Assembly (NCBI GenBank): GCA_002686955.1
Contig: NYZA01000024.1
Span: forward strand, 1-30,575
Source of the DNA: Gemmatimonadota bacterium
GTDB taxonomy: Bacteria; GCA-2686955
Direction of reading: 5' to 3'
DNA: 30,575 bases
Part shown: piece after piece, positions 1 through 8,010 of the stretch
How the letters are laid out: each line of letters begins with the position of its first letter
How positions within the stretch are numbered: position 1 is the stretch's first letter
Program-made: the position numbers and the translations under genes
The notes under the pieces: generated by a model
What the model saw: only the letters and a program-made list of their open reading frames with translations
Told to the model about the DNA's origin: nothing
Databases searched by the model: none

Positions 1-297
1 CCGACGCAGTCGAAGGCGCATGCCGTTGCCCAAGTCCAGCTCGATCTCCCAGTCGCCGGCTGGCGCGCGAGAGCCCGCTGATGACAGCTCCAGCCAAGAG
101 TTCTCTTGGCCAGGGGCACATCGAGGCGACTCAGCACCACCGCGCAGGCGACGCTTCCACTGGGCGAAAGTCGCGGGGCGTAGGCCTTCGCGTTCACAGA
201 ATGCTCCAATGCTCAGGCCGCTCTTCGCTTGCTCAGCCAGCAACTGCTGCCAGCGCTCCCGACCCAAGCGGACTCGTTTCGATGATTGTGTGGGCAT
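1..297 (-). CDS. tnpA: IS66-family accessory protein TnpA (partial, 3' end outside window)
   Basis: The frame stays open from ATG at 297 (minus strand) to the window edge, 99 codons. The N-terminal half reads like the helix-turn-helix protein encoded first in IS66 elements: after a basic start comes RERWQQLLAEQAKSGLSIGA, then FCEREGLRPATFAQWKRR, the typical 'Cys-Glu-Arg-Glu-Gly-Leu ... Trp-Lys-Arg-Arg' helix-turn-helix. The visible end, WEIELDLGNGMRLRLRR, matches the usual C-terminal strand of this family. GAGGAG lies about 7 nt upstream of the ATG as ribosome binding site. In IS66 elements this gene is followed by tnpB and tnpC, which would lie to the left. TnpA is known to be needed for transposition in this family; its biochemical role is not established. 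Confidence 0.85.
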   Translation of the reverse strand, partial: MPTQSSKRVRLGRERWQQLLAEQAKSGLSIGAFCEREGLRPATFAQWKRRLRGGAESPRCAPGQENSWLELSSAGSRAPAGDWEIELDLGNGMRLRLRR

Positions 298-342
298 CGC
301 TCGTGCTCCTCGTTGTGGGTGACGGGGAGACGATATATGGAG

Positions 343-382
343 CCGGCACGGAGGGGAAGAACGCCGCAGTTTGACCGCTTAC
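343..382 (-). repeat. IS66 terminal inverted repeat
   Basis: Read on the minus strand from 382 the sequence starts GTAAGCGGTCAAACTGCGGC and continues into a pyrimidine-rich stretch. The GTAA start and the AAACTGCG core are typical of IS66-family ends. The inner limit is approximate because the partner repeat is outside the window. Confidence 0.75.
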
Positions 383-483
383 CTTCGAGCGGCGCGTTTC
401 GACTGCCGATCGCGCTTTGGAAGCGGCTGCCTTCGCCAGTCGCCGATTTGCTTGGGCCGATGATATCGAGAGGACTGCCTTGA
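383..483 (+). pseudogene. C-terminal remnant of a gene cut by the IS66 insertion; possibly FemAB-like (XrtA-associated)
   Basis: Directly outside the IS end an open frame (codons from 385) runs to a TGA at 481-483. It encodes about 32 residues, including FRLPIALWKRLPSPVADLLG followed by PMISRGLP. The pattern 'LP..lWkrLP..va..lGP.isr.lP' resembles the C-terminal tail of FemAB/GNAT-type proteins that accompany exosortase XrtA loci. That fits the exopolysaccharide genes downstream, including an XrtA-type deacetylase and glycosyltransferase. What is seen is only a short frame with good codon use in the same direction as the downstream genes. The family name is inference from memory of the tail motif. 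The rest of the gene would be beyond the left end of the IS. Confidence 0.4.
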
Positions 484-487
484 ACAC

Positions 488-518
488 TTGTGATCCGGAC
501 GAATGCGGTCGATATGAT
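488..518 (+). promoter_or_regulatory. Possible weak sigma70-type promoter upstream of the nucleotide-sugar block
   Basis: TTGTGA at 488-493 and TATGAT at 513-518 are separated by 19 bases, longer than ideal. They lie about 70 nt before the start of the cytidylyltransferase gene. This is the only recognisable promoter-like pair between the IS remnant and the first gene of the block. It could equally be chance. Confidence 0.2.
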
Positions 519-587
519 GGGGGGCGTGTGGGAGGGCCGCGCCGTGCCCTGCGCTGCGGTGTGGAAGCGATGCCCGAGGTCTAGCGG

Positions 588-1358
588 ATGAAAGTAGCCA
601 TACTCGCCGGAGGGGTGGGGAGCCGGCTCTCCGAAGAGACGGCGGTGAAGCCGAAGCCGTTGGTGGAGATCGGCCCTTACCCGATTCTGTGGCATATCAT
701 GAAGCACTATGCGCATTTCGGGCACGACGATTTCGTCATCGCGCTCGGCTATCGCGGCGAGATGATCAAGAAGTTCATGGTGGACTACGCATCTCTCGGC
801 GGCGATCTGACCGTGCGGATGCGCACGGGAGAGGTGACTCAGCACGGGAACGGGGCGCCGGATTGGAGGGTGGATCTGGTCGATACCGGGCAGGAGACTC
901 TCACCGGGGGGCGGATTCTGAGGCTGGCCCCTTTTCTCGAGGACGGGACTTTCATGCTCACCTGGGGGGACGGCGTGGCCGACGTCGATCTTGCTCGCTT
1001 GGCCGAGTTCCACAAGTCGCATGGCAAGCTGGCCACCCTCACGGCGGTGCGTCCGATTGCTCGTTTTGGGCATCTCGAGCTGCAAGGCGACCGGGTGCTG
1101 GAGTTTTCGGAGAAGCCGCAGACGTAGGAGGGCTGGATCAACGGCGCCTTCTTCGTGCTGGAGCCGGGAGTGTTCGACTATATCGAGGGGGACGACACTC
1201 AGTGGGAAAGGGAGCCGCTGGAGCGCCTGGCGATCGACGGGGAGCTGATGGCGTATCGGCACGAGTCGTTCTGGCAGTGCATGGACACGCTGCGTGACCG
1301 ACATCTTCTCAATACACTTTGGGACAGCGGGGCTCCGCCGTGGAAGATCTGGGAGTGA
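588..1358 (+). pseudogene. rfbF: Glucose-1-phosphate cytidylyltransferase, interrupted by an in-frame TAG
   Basis: The intact enzyme joins CTP and glucose 1-phosphate to give CDP-glucose, the entry to CDP-dideoxy and branched sugars. The N-terminus MKVAILAGGVGSRLSEETAV followed by KPKPLVEIG is the nucleotidyltransferase signature, and PILWHIMKHYAHFGHDDFVI is typical of RfbF. The frame hits TAG at 1125-1127 after 179 codons, then continues without any frame change into [20 protein letters not shown] and ends at TGA 1356-1358. Counting the TAG as one residue gives 256 residues, the usual full length of the family, and 'FSEKPQT(x)EGWINGAFF' is continuous family sequence. A single base change explains the stop. 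TAG is used as a normal stop by neighbouring genes (2400, 3655, 4864), so genome-wide recoding is unlikely. It could be a recent pseudogene, strain polymorphism or sequencing error. The SDR gene follows 4 nt later. Confidence 0.88.
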
Positions 1359-1362
1359 GTCG

Positions 1363-2400
1363 ATGCGGGTTCTGATCACGGGCCATATGGGGTATATCGG
1401 GACGGTGCTGGTTCCGTTGGCGCGGTCGGCGGGGCACGAGGGGGTCGGCCTCGATAGCGATCTCTATGGCGATTCGGTTTTTGGAGCGCTGGGCGATTCA
1501 GTGGAATCGTTGCGGATGGACGTTCGTGATGTTTCCGCGCGGGAGCTGGAGGGGTTCGAGGCGGTGATGCATCTGGCCGGTCTATCGAACGATCCGCTTG
1601 GCGATCTCGATCCGGAGCTGACGCTGGAGATCAACCATCGGGCCTCGGTCGAACTGGCGCGATTGGCGAAGCAGGCCGGGGTGCAACGCTTTATCTTCTC
1701 TTCGTCGTGCAGCTCCTACGGGTCGGCGGGAGAGGACTGGGTGGATGAATCTTCGCCGTTGCGGCCGGTGACGCCGTACGGGCACTCGAAGGTGGCGGCG
1801 GAGGAGGAGATCGGTGCGCTCGAGGGGGACGGATTCACGCCGACCTTTCTTCGGAATGCGACGGCGTACGGTTATTCGCCCTTGCTGCGCTTCGATCTTG
1901 TCGTGAACAACTTGGTGGCTTGGGCGTTCACAACGGGTCGGGTGCATCTGAAGAGCGACGGTTCGGCGTGGCGACCTCTGGTGCATATCGAGGACATTTC
2001 GCGCGCGTTTCTGGCCGTGCTGCACGCACCGCTGGAGGCCGTGGCGGGGCAGGCGTTCAATGTGGGGGGATCGGACGAGAACTACCGGGTGCGCGATGTC
2101 GCGGAGATCGTTCGCGAGGTGGTGCCCGGGAGCGAGGTCGAGTTTGCTCCGGGCGGGTGCGCGGATAAGCGATGCTACCGGGTCAAGTGCGACAGCATTC
2201 GCGCCGCGTTGCCGGAGTTCAAGCCTGTTTGGACGGTGAGGAAAGGGGCCGAGGAGCTCTATGCGGCGTATCAGCGCTTCGGATTGGAGCTGGATGAGTT
2301 CGAGGGACCGAAGTACCGCAGGGTGGATCATATCCGTTCATTGATGGCGGCGGGTCGGCTGGCTCCTTCGCTACGATGGATGGAAAACGACGGGAATTAG
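1363..2400 (+). CDS. NAD(P)-dependent nucleotide-sugar epimerase/dehydratase (extended SDR)
   Basis: This 345-residue protein probably epimerises, dehydrates or reduces a nucleotide-linked sugar in the cytoplasm. It starts with a Rossmann motif, [17 protein letters not shown] (GxxGxxG at residues 7-13). It has DVRD near 53-56, a serine-rich active-site strand [10 protein letters not shown] at 111-120 and the catalytic YGHSK (Tyr139, Lys143). The length is normal for extended SDRs. The ATG at 1363 is chosen because the Rossmann strand begins there and GGGAG lies just upstream, overlapping the previous stop. A longer frame back to 1294 only reads through the end of the preceding gene. It sits between the cytidylyltransferase and three methyltransferases, so its substrate is probably a CDP-linked keto-sugar. 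The exact reaction cannot be read from sequence. Confidence 0.88.
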   Translation: MRVLITGHMGYIGTVLVPLARSAGHEGVGLDSDLYGDSVFGALGDSVESLRMDVRDVSARELEGFEAVMHLAGLSNDPLGDLDPELTLEINHRASVELARLAKQAGVQRFIFSSSCSSYGSAGEDWVDESSPLRPVTPYGHSKVAAEEEIGALEGDGFTPTFLRNATAYGYSPLLRFDLVVNNLVAWAFTTGRVHLKSDGSAWRPLVHIEDISRAFLAVLHAPLEAVAGQAFNVGGSDENYRVRDVAEIVREVVPGSEVEFAPGGCADKRCYRVKCDSIRAALPEFKPVWTVRKGAEELYAAYQRFGLELDEFEGPKYRRVDHIRSLMAAGRLAPSLRWMENDGN

Positions 2401-2401
2401 G

Positions 2402-3655
2402 ATGGAGGCGAGAACTAGAGTCGTCGGTGACCTGATCGAGGGGTGCCGGTCGTGCGGTGGCGGGGGGATCGAGACCGTGCTTTCGCTCGGGGTCACGCCC
2501 CTGGCCGATCGGCTCGTCGCGGAGCATCAGCTCGATGAAGTGGAACCGATGGCCGCGCTCGACCTTGCGTACTGCCCGCGATGCGCGTTGGTGCAGATCG
2601 ACCGGACCGTTCCTCCCGACCTGCTTTTCAACGAGGACTATCCTTATTTCTCGTCGGTTTCCGATGCGCTCTTGGAGCATTCGCGGCACAACGCGGAGGA
2701 GCTTTGTCGGCTGCTGGGGCTGGATGGCGACAGTTTCGTCGTAGAGCTGGCGAGCAACGACGGATATATGTTGCGGAACTTTGTCGCCAAAGGGATCCCG
2801 GTATTGGGGATCGATCCTTCGCGCGCGCCCTGCGAGGCGGCGGAGCGGGCGGGGATTCCGGTGATGTGTCGCTTCTTCGATGAGGAGGTGGCGGGGCAGG
2901 TGGTTGCGGATAGGGGACGGGCCGATCTCGTGATCGCCAACAATGTGCTGGCCCATGTGCCGGATCTGAACGGCTTCGTGGCGGCGATCGCGTCGTTGTT
3001 GTCGGACGATGGGATGGTCGTGATCGAGGCGCCATACCTGGTCGATCTGATCGCCGAGACACAGTTCGACACGATCTACCATCAGCATCTCTGCTACTTC
3101 TCCGTGTCGGCTCTGGTCCCCCTCTTTGCCCGGCACGGCTTGAGCCTGAACCGTGTGTGCCGGGTTTCGATTCATGGAGGCTCGCTCAGGCTCTATGTCG
3201 GGCGGCGAGAGGATGGTGATCGTGCTTCGGTGCGGGAGTTGCTGGAATCGGAGGCGGAGCTCGGGCTCGATTCTCGCGCCTATTACGAGTCGTTCGCTGG
3301 GCGTGCGGCGAGCGTTCGGGAGCGACTCGGGAAACTGCTCGCGGGACTGAAGGGGGAGGGGAAAACGATCGCGGCGTACGGTGCGGCGGCGAAGGCGACG
3401 ACGATGTTGGCTTTCTGTGGAATCGATCGGAGCTGCGTTGATTATGTGGTTGATCGCAACAGTTTCAAGCACGGGAAATTCATGGGGGGGAATCGGATTC
3501 CGATTCGTTCGGTGGAAGCGTTGGTTGCGGAACGACCCGACTATGTGCTGCTCCTGGCGTGGAACTTCGCGGAGGAGATCATCCGGCAGCAGCAGGATTA
3601 TGTGAGGGGCGGCGGCAAGTTCATCGTGCCGATCCCCGAACCCAGGATTCTGTAG
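2402..3655 (+). CDS. SAM-dependent sugar C-methyltransferase, TylC3/NovU type (first of three)
   Basis: The 417-residue protein has the three parts of deoxysugar C-methyltransferases. First is an N-terminal zinc knuckle with Cys15, Cys18, Cys58 and Cys61 (CRSC ... CPRC). Second is a SAM-binding Rossmann domain starting [15 protein letters not shown] at about 113-127. Third is a C-terminal Rossmann-like domain with [14 protein letters not shown] at about 323-336. Family members transfer a methyl from SAM to C3 of an NDP-4-keto-sugar, giving branched sugars. The active-site segment reads [10 protein letters not shown] (225-234), where many relatives have Tyr-x-Glu-His, so Gln replaces the usual Glu. 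It starts 1 nt after the SDR stop and is probably cotranscribed with it. The sugar substrate is unknown. Confidence 0.88.
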   Translation: MEARTRVVGDLIEGCRSCGGGGIETVLSLGVTPLADRLVAEHQLDEVEPMAALDLAYCPRCALVQIDRTVPPDLLFNEDYPYFSSVSDALLEHSRHNAEELCRLLGLDGDSFVVELASNDGYMLRNFVAKGIPVLGIDPSRAPCEAAERAGIPVMCRFFDEEVAGQVVADRGRADLVIANNVLAHVPDLNGFVAAIASLLSDDGMVVIEAPYLVDLIAETQFDTIYHQHLCYFSVSALVPLFARHGLSLNRVCRVSIHGGSLRLYVGRREDGDRASVRELLESEAELGLDSRAYYESFAGRAASVRERLGKLLAGLKGEGKTIAAYGAAAKATTMLAFCGIDRSCVDYVVDRNSFKHGKFMGGNRIPIRSVEALVAERPDYVLLLAWNFAEEIIRQQQDYVRGGGKFIVPIPEPRIL

Positions 3656-3688
3656 AGCGAAGGCTATCGCGTAGGAGGTTGCCGAGGA

Positions 3689-4864
3689 ATGTCGAATGCT
3701 TGCCCTTGCTGTCTGGACGGCGTTCTCGCTCCCTTCTACGAGGCGAAGGCCGTGCCGGTGCACAGCTGCTGCCTGCTCGACGATCGGGTGTCGGCCCTCG
3801 CGTTCCCACGGGGGCGGATCGAGCTGGGGCACTGCGACGCGTGCGGTTTCGTGTCGAATACCGCCTTCGACGAAGGCCTGCTTCGTTATGACGCGACCTA
3901 TGAGGACCAGCAGACATTTTCGCCTACCTTCAACGCTTTTTCCGATCGTTTGGCGCGCGATCTAGTCGAGCGTTATGCGTTGCGCGATAAAACCGTGGTG
4001 GAAGTTGGTTGCGGCAAGGGGGACTTTCTGCGTTCGCTCTGCGCGGAGGGCGCCGGGAGGGGGATCGGCATCGATCCGGCGGTGATTCCCGGTCGTCTGG
4101 CGGGAGCGGGAGCTGAGCGGGTCCAGCTGATCGCGGAGCATCTACACGTAGATCATGTTCGACTGCGGGCCGATCTGATTTGCACTCGGAACACTCTGGA
4201 ACATATCCACCGTCCGGAGCAGTTCGCGCGCACGCTGAGGCGCATGTGCGGCGATGAGTCGGCTCCATTCGTGTTCGTGGAGGTTCCGGCGGTCGGGCGC
4301 GTCCTCGAAGAGGCCGCATTTTGGGACGTGTACTACGAGCATTGTTCCTATTTCACTCCCGGTTCGATGGCGCGGCTGCTGCGACGATGTGCGTTCGAGA
4401 TCAACGATCTCTCCCTGGACTATGACGACCAATATCTGTTGCTTCATGCCCGCCCCGCCTCTAACGACCGGAGCTTGCCGCATTCCGCCGAGGACGCCAC
4501 GGGCGCTTTCGCCCCTTTTGTGGGGTCGTTTTCCGAGCGAGTGGCGGCGAAGGTGGGTGATTGGAGGGGCAAACTCTCGAACCTACACGACCTGGGAAGC
4601 AAGATAGCCGTGTGGGGATCGGGATCGAAATGCGTGGCCTTCCTCGCCGCCCTCGGAGAGTCGGCTCCGGTTGACCGGATCATCGACATCAATCCCCATA
4701 GGCAGGGGAAGTACCTGCCGGGAAGCGGTGCCCGAATCATCGCACCGGCCGATCTAGTCAACGATCCTCCTGATACCGTGGTGGTCATGAATCCGATCTA
4801 TCTAGGCGAGATTCGGCGCATGCTCGAATGCCTCTCGTTGCGGCCGAGCCTCGAGGCGCTCTAG
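3689..4864 (+). CDS. SAM-dependent sugar C-methyltransferase-like protein (second of three)
   Basis: The 391-residue protein has the same three-part architecture as its upstream neighbour but is clearly diverged. Zinc cysteines are Cys5/Cys8 (CPCC) and Cys49/Cys52 (CDAC). SAM motif I is VVEVGCGKGDFL at about 103-114. The active-site segment is VYYEHCSYFTPGSM, with the usual Glu-His, and the C-terminal domain contains IAVWGSGSKCVAFLAAL. A Shine-Dalgarno AGGAGGT lies about 10 nt before the ATG. This and the next gene share WGxGSK, an EVP(A/N) segment and 'DxNPxxxGxxxPG', and look closer to each other than to the first methyltransferase. They are probably paralogues acting on different sugar positions or intermediates. 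The stop TAG overlaps the next start as TAGTG. Confidence 0.85.
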   Translation: MSNACPCCLDGVLAPFYEAKAVPVHSCCLLDDRVSALAFPRGRIELGHCDACGFVSNTAFDEGLLRYDATYEDQQTFSPTFNAFSDRLARDLVERYALRDKTVVEVGCGKGDFLRSLCAEGAGRGIGIDPAVIPGRLAGAGAERVQLIAEHLHVDHVRLRADLICTRNTLEHIHRPEQFARTLRRMCGDESAPFVFVEVPAVGRVLEEAAFWDVYYEHCSYFTPGSMARLLRRCAFEINDLSLDYDDQYLLLHARPASNDRSLPHSAEDATGAFAPFVGSFSERVAAKVGDWRGKLSNLHDLGSKIAVWGSGSKCVAFLAALGESAPVDRIIDINPHRQGKYLPGSGARIIAPADLVNDPPDTVVVMNPIYLGEIRRMLECLSLRPSLEAL

Positions 4865-6021
4865 TGTCTTGCCCGGTCTGCGGCGCGACGGGAGCTTCGC
4901 CCCTGTTCCGGCTCGATCGGGTTCCCGCTCTGTGCAACTCGCTCTTCGACAGCGCCGGCGATGCCGGAGAGGTGCCGCTTGTCGACATTGACCTGGTAGC
5001 GTGTCCCTCTTGCGGGCTGATATGGAATCGGTTGTTCGAGGCGACCGGTATTGATTACGGCGCGGATTACGGGAATCCTCTGGAATGCTCCGCGATCTTC
5101 CGCGAGCATCGGGATCGGCTCGTCGAGCGATTGGCGCGGGAGCTGGCGCTGGAGGGGAAGACGGTTCTGGAGGTGGGCTGTGGGGACGGAGCTTTTCTGC
5201 GGGCGCTGTGCAGGGCGACGGGCGCCGATGGTGTCGGTGTGGATCCGAGCTGTGTTCCCCAGGTGGAGAATCGGGGGCCGGGGACGATTCGCCTGATTCG
5301 CGGCGAATACCCGCTACGGAGCGAGTCGATCGCGGCGGATCTGATCTGTTGCCGGCATGTGCTCGAGCATATGCCGAATCCGCGGGAGTTTTTGGAGACG
5401 CTGGAAAACGACCTCGCGCCTCACGGGCGCATACTCATCGAAGTGCCGAACGCGGAGCACATGCTGGAGGTCTGCTCGATCGGAGACGTGATCCATGAAC
5501 ACTGTCTCTATTTCGCTCGTTTCCCACTCGCCGCGCTCTTCGAGAGCCGAGGCTATCGAGTGGAGCTCAGCGAGGGGTTTGGAAGGCAGTTCCTGGTGCT
5601 TGCGGCCGAGCGGATCCGGTCCCGTGAGGAGGCGCGATCAGCCGCGCCGACACCCGAGCTGATCGAAGCCACCAGCTCATTCGGAGCACGAGCCAAGGAG
5701 CGGCTGCGCGGGTGGCGACAGCGCGTTGCCGACGCAAATAGGGCCGGTCAGCATCTCGCCGTCTGGGGGATCGGCTCCAAAGGGGTGACTTTCCTGAATC
5801 TGGTGAACGATGGAGGCCGGATCGCGGAGGCGGTCGACATCAACCCGGACAAGGAGGGGAGGTTTGTACCGGGAACGGGGCATGAAGTACGGTCACCACG
5901 GTGGTTGCGGGAACATCCGGTCGATACCGTTCTGGTGATGAATCAGCGGTACGTAGGCGAGGTTGAGGCGGAGCTGCGCTCCTTGGGTGTCTCGTGCGCG
6001 GTCGATGGGGTGCTCGGTTGA
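4864..6021 (+). CDS. SAM-dependent sugar C-methyltransferase-like protein (third of three)
   Basis: With a GTG start at 4864 the product is 385 residues and begins directly with the zinc knuckle MSCPVCGATG (Cys3, Cys6; partners Cys47 and Cys50 in CPSC). SAM motif I is VLEVGCGDGAFL at about 101-112. The active-site segment is VIHEHCLYFARF, and the C-terminal domain has LAVWGIGSKGVTFLNLV. An ATG at 4828 in the same frame would add 12 residues that only shadow the end of the previous gene. The TAGTG overlap indicates translational coupling and favours GTG. This is the last + gene of the block; it ends 2 nt from the end of a convergent gene. Function by family is C-methylation of an NDP-keto-sugar; the substrate is unknown. 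Confidence 0.85.
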   Translation: MSCPVCGATGASPLFRLDRVPALCNSLFDSAGDAGEVPLVDIDLVACPSCGLIWNRLFEATGIDYGADYGNPLECSAIFREHRDRLVERLARELALEGKTVLEVGCGDGAFLRALCRATGADGVGVDPSCVPQVENRGPGTIRLIRGEYPLRSESIAADLICCRHVLEHMPNPREFLETLENDLAPHGRILIEVPNAEHMLEVCSIGDVIHEHCLYFARFPLAALFESRGYRVELSEGFGRQFLVLAAERIRSREEARSAAPTPELIEATSSFGARAKERLRGWRQRVADANRAGQHLAVWGIGSKGVTFLNLVNDGGRIAEAVDINPDKEGRFVPGTGHEVRSPRWLREHPVDTVLVMNQRYVGEVEAELRSLGVSCAVDGVLG

Positions 6022-6023
6022 GC

Positions 6024-7046
6024 TCAGTCCCTTTCCACCCGGTACTCGTGCACCCGGACGGCGCAACGATGAGCGATGATGCCTACGGAGCCGCGCTCGA
6101 GGCTGCCGTCGGCGGCGGGCACGACGATCTGAGGGCGGGGACGTTTCCGTGCAGCGGGCCATACGGTGAGCATGTGTTGTTCACTTCCTACGTTGAGCCG
6201 GAATCGATAGTGACGCCCCAGGGCAAGCTCCGATACGAAGGGGATCAGCCCGGCCCGGTACAGGAGCTGAGAGCGCCAGCGACGGATCAGGCTCAGAGGG
6301 GTTTGCCCGAGAAGTCGATCCCCGACTTTGCGCCCACTTTCGTCGATATGCACTTGCTCGCCGACCCGGATGCGCAGACCGGGACCGTAGGAGCAGTAGT
6401 AGCCGAGACCGGTGTTCCAGGTCGTCGGAATCGTGGTGCCCTCACCGAGTTCGTGACAGTTCCATTTGTAGAGGAGTCCGACATTGTGCGGGCCGGTGAT
6501 TCGGTGAACGGAGATCCGGGCGGAAATGGTGTAGCCTGTAGTCCAATCCTGTCGCCCGAAAAGCACGATGCGGTCGTAACCGGTGTCCGATTCCGCGATT
6601 TCGAGACAGGGAGCTCCCGAGGCACCGCGCCCGATCTGCCAGCGCCCGTCCACGATCTGGGCGATCTCTTCGGCATTGCGGACCCCTTCGATATCGAGCT
6701 CGAATCGAGATCCGTCGAAGCGCTCGCAGCGGAAATCGATCTCGCGTGTCGAGCTGCTCGCATTCTCTCGCCGCACCGTCAATACGAGACGGTTTTCGGC
6801 ACGCAGCTCTTCGAGGTCGATCGAGTCGATTCCGAACACACCGGCCCGATCAAGGCGCGTTCCTTCGTCGTCGACACGCTGCAATGCCACCGGGCGCGGA
6901 GCGGAAGAGTTCAGCGAGTAGACGATCTCCCGCACGCTTCCGACATCTTCGACGCGCCCCAGTACATTGAAATTCGGGAGTGCGCCGACCTTGGCGACAC
7001 CACCGGGAGTCAGATTCCAGACCTCGAGCTCGTCGTCACGAAACAT
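6024..7046 (-). CDS. Uncharacterised 340-residue protein, beta-rich, LamG/concanavalin-like appearance
   Basis: I do not recognise a named family. The frame is long, with codon use like its neighbours, and begins MFRDDELEVWNLTPGGVAKV. The sequence alternates short hydrophobic strands and polar turns. Its middle, with YTISARISVHRITGPHNVGL, LYKWNCHELGEG and then WNTGLGYYCSYGPGLRIRVG, looks like the jelly-roll of LamG or glycan-binding proteins. A later HYRFRLNVGS...HMLTVW stretch repeats the style. There is no signal peptide or membrane segment at this start. It stands alone on the minus strand inside a + strand exopolysaccharide cluster, convergent with the third methyltransferase and divergent from the deacetylase with only 40 nt between start codons. 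A role in binding or modifying the polysaccharide is guesswork from position. Confidence 0.7.
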   Translation of the reverse strand: MFRDDELEVWNLTPGGVAKVGALPNFNVLGRVEDVGSVREIVYSLNSSAPRPVALQRVDDEGTRLDRAGVFGIDSIDLEELRAENRLVLTVRRENASSSTREIDFRCERFDGSRFELDIEGVRNAEEIAQIVDGRWQIGRGASGAPCLEIAESDTGYDRIVLFGRQDWTTGYTISARISVHRITGPHNVGLLYKWNCHELGEGTTIPTTWNTGLGYYCSYGPGLRIRVGEQVHIDESGRKVGDRLLGQTPLSLIRRWRSQLLYRAGLIPFVSELALGRHYRFRLNVGSEQHMLTVWPAARKRPRPQIVVPAADGSLERGSVGIIAHRCAVRVHEYRVERD

Positions 7047-7086
7047 GGTGCTTTCTCACGCGACCAACTGCCGTGGAGATCGATCG

Positions 7087-8010
7087 ATGATCCGTCATGA
7101 GAATCCGATCGTGGCGATCGATCCCTGCAGCCGGCTGCCTTCGGTGCGCCACGCTCTGACAGTCGATCTCGAGGATTACTACCAGGTCAGCGCCCTGGCC
7201 GGAGCGATTCGGCGTTCCGACTGGCAGGATTATCCGAGCCGCGTCGAGGCCGCCACGCACAGGCTTCTCGATCTTTTCGACCGCAGGCGCACCCGGGCCA
7301 CCTTTTTCGTCTTGGGGTACGAGGCGGAACACCGGCCGGCCCTGATTCGAACGATCTCGCAGCGGGGCCATGAGCTTGCCTGCCACGGCTACGACCATCG
7401 ATTGCTCACCGACATGACCCCAGAGGTTTTTCGCAACGACCTTCGCCGCGCCCGTTCCTCGATCGAGGATGCCGCCGGCGCGGGGGTGAGTGGGTATCGG
7501 GCACCCAGCTACTCTATCACGAGAAAAACGTTGTGGGCGCTTGACATCCTGGCATCTGAAGGCTTCACCTACGACTCGAGCATCTTCCCCGTCCACCACG
7601 ATCGCTACGGAATCTCGGACCACCACAGACATCTACACAGGCTGAGGCTCAGCTCGGAGCGCTCCCTCATCGAGTTCCCTCCGACTACACTGCGCTGCTG
7701 CGGTGTCAATCTACCCGCGGCGGGAGGGGGCTACCTGCGCCAACTCCCCTGGAAAGTGTTCCATTTCGCGCTCGAGCGCTCGGCTCGGCGACACGGCATG
7801 CCCGGACTGCTCTATCTTCATCCGTGGGAGATCGATCCCGATCAACCCCGCGTTTCGGTGAATCGCCTCACCAGGATTCGCCACTATCGCGGCTTGGCCG
7901 GGATGGAGCGGAAGGTCGACCAGCTCTTGGATCGACTGGAATTCGCGCCGATGGGCGAGATCATCGACTCGAGCGCGAGATCGATTGAGAGCGCCCGCGA
8001 CGAATCATGA
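7087..8010 (+). CDS. Polysaccharide deacetylase, XrtA/PEP-CTERM-associated type (DUF3473-like)
   Basis: The product is 307 residues from ATG 7087. It is a NodB-type carbohydrate esterase that removes N- or O-acetyl groups from a polysaccharide. Motif 1 is LTVDLEDYYQVSALAG (Asp27). Motif 2 holds the metal histidines in CHGYDH (His100, His104). Motif 3 is GYRAPSYSIT (136-145), and motif 4 is LYLHPWEIDPDQPR (His245). The 'VDLEDYYQV' and 'LHPWEIDPDQPR' forms are typical of deacetylases found beside exosortase loci. The frame runs back to 6967, but the extra 40 residues lie antisense to the neighbouring gene and lack family similarity; GGAG sits about 9 nt before 7087. It overlaps the next gene by 4 nt. 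No signal peptide is visible at this start. Confidence 0.9.
   Translation: MIRHENPIVAIDPCSRLPSVRHALTVDLEDYYQVSALAGAIRRSDWQDYPSRVEAATHRLLDLFDRRRTRATFFVLGYEAEHRPALIRTISQRGHELACHGYDHRLLTDMTPEVFRNDLRRARSSIEDAAGAGVSGYRAPSYSITRKTLWALDILASEGFTYDSSIFPVHHDRYGISDHHRHLHRLRLSSERSLIEFPPTTLRCCGVNLPAAGGGYLRQLPWKVFHFALERSARRHGMPGLLYLHPWEIDPDQPRVSVNRLTRIRHYRGLAGMERKVDQLLDRLEFAPMGEIIDSSARSIESARDES

Larger units (their letters stand above)
1..382 (-). mobile_element. IS66-family insertion sequence, one end (partial)
   Basis: The segment reads leftward from a terminal repeat starting at 382 and contains the beginning of an IS66-type tnpA; the rest of the element lies beyond the window. The end at 382 read on the minus strand begins GTAAGCGGTCAAACTGCGGC, which matches the characteristic GTAA-type IS66 terminus. 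The 8 bases just outside (383-390, cttcgagc) would be the expected target duplication, to be compared with the missing other end. The element abuts a gene remnant at 383-483. Family assignment rests on both the terminus and the TnpA sequence. Confidence 0.85.

Noticed and set aside
1125-1127. TAG recoded as an amino acid across the genome
   Set aside because: TAG closes several intact neighbouring genes at natural family lengths, so general recoding is not supported; only a local explanation remains.
213-1379. 388-codon minus-strand frame opposite the cytidylyltransferase
   Set aside because: Arg/His/Pro-rich composition and no family resemblance; it is the antisense shadow of a clearly recognisable enzyme and crosses the IS66 end.
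2219-3832. 537-codon minus-strand frame opposite the first methyltransferase
   Set aside because: Antisense shadow caused by high GC third positions; the plus-strand gene has complete family motifs.
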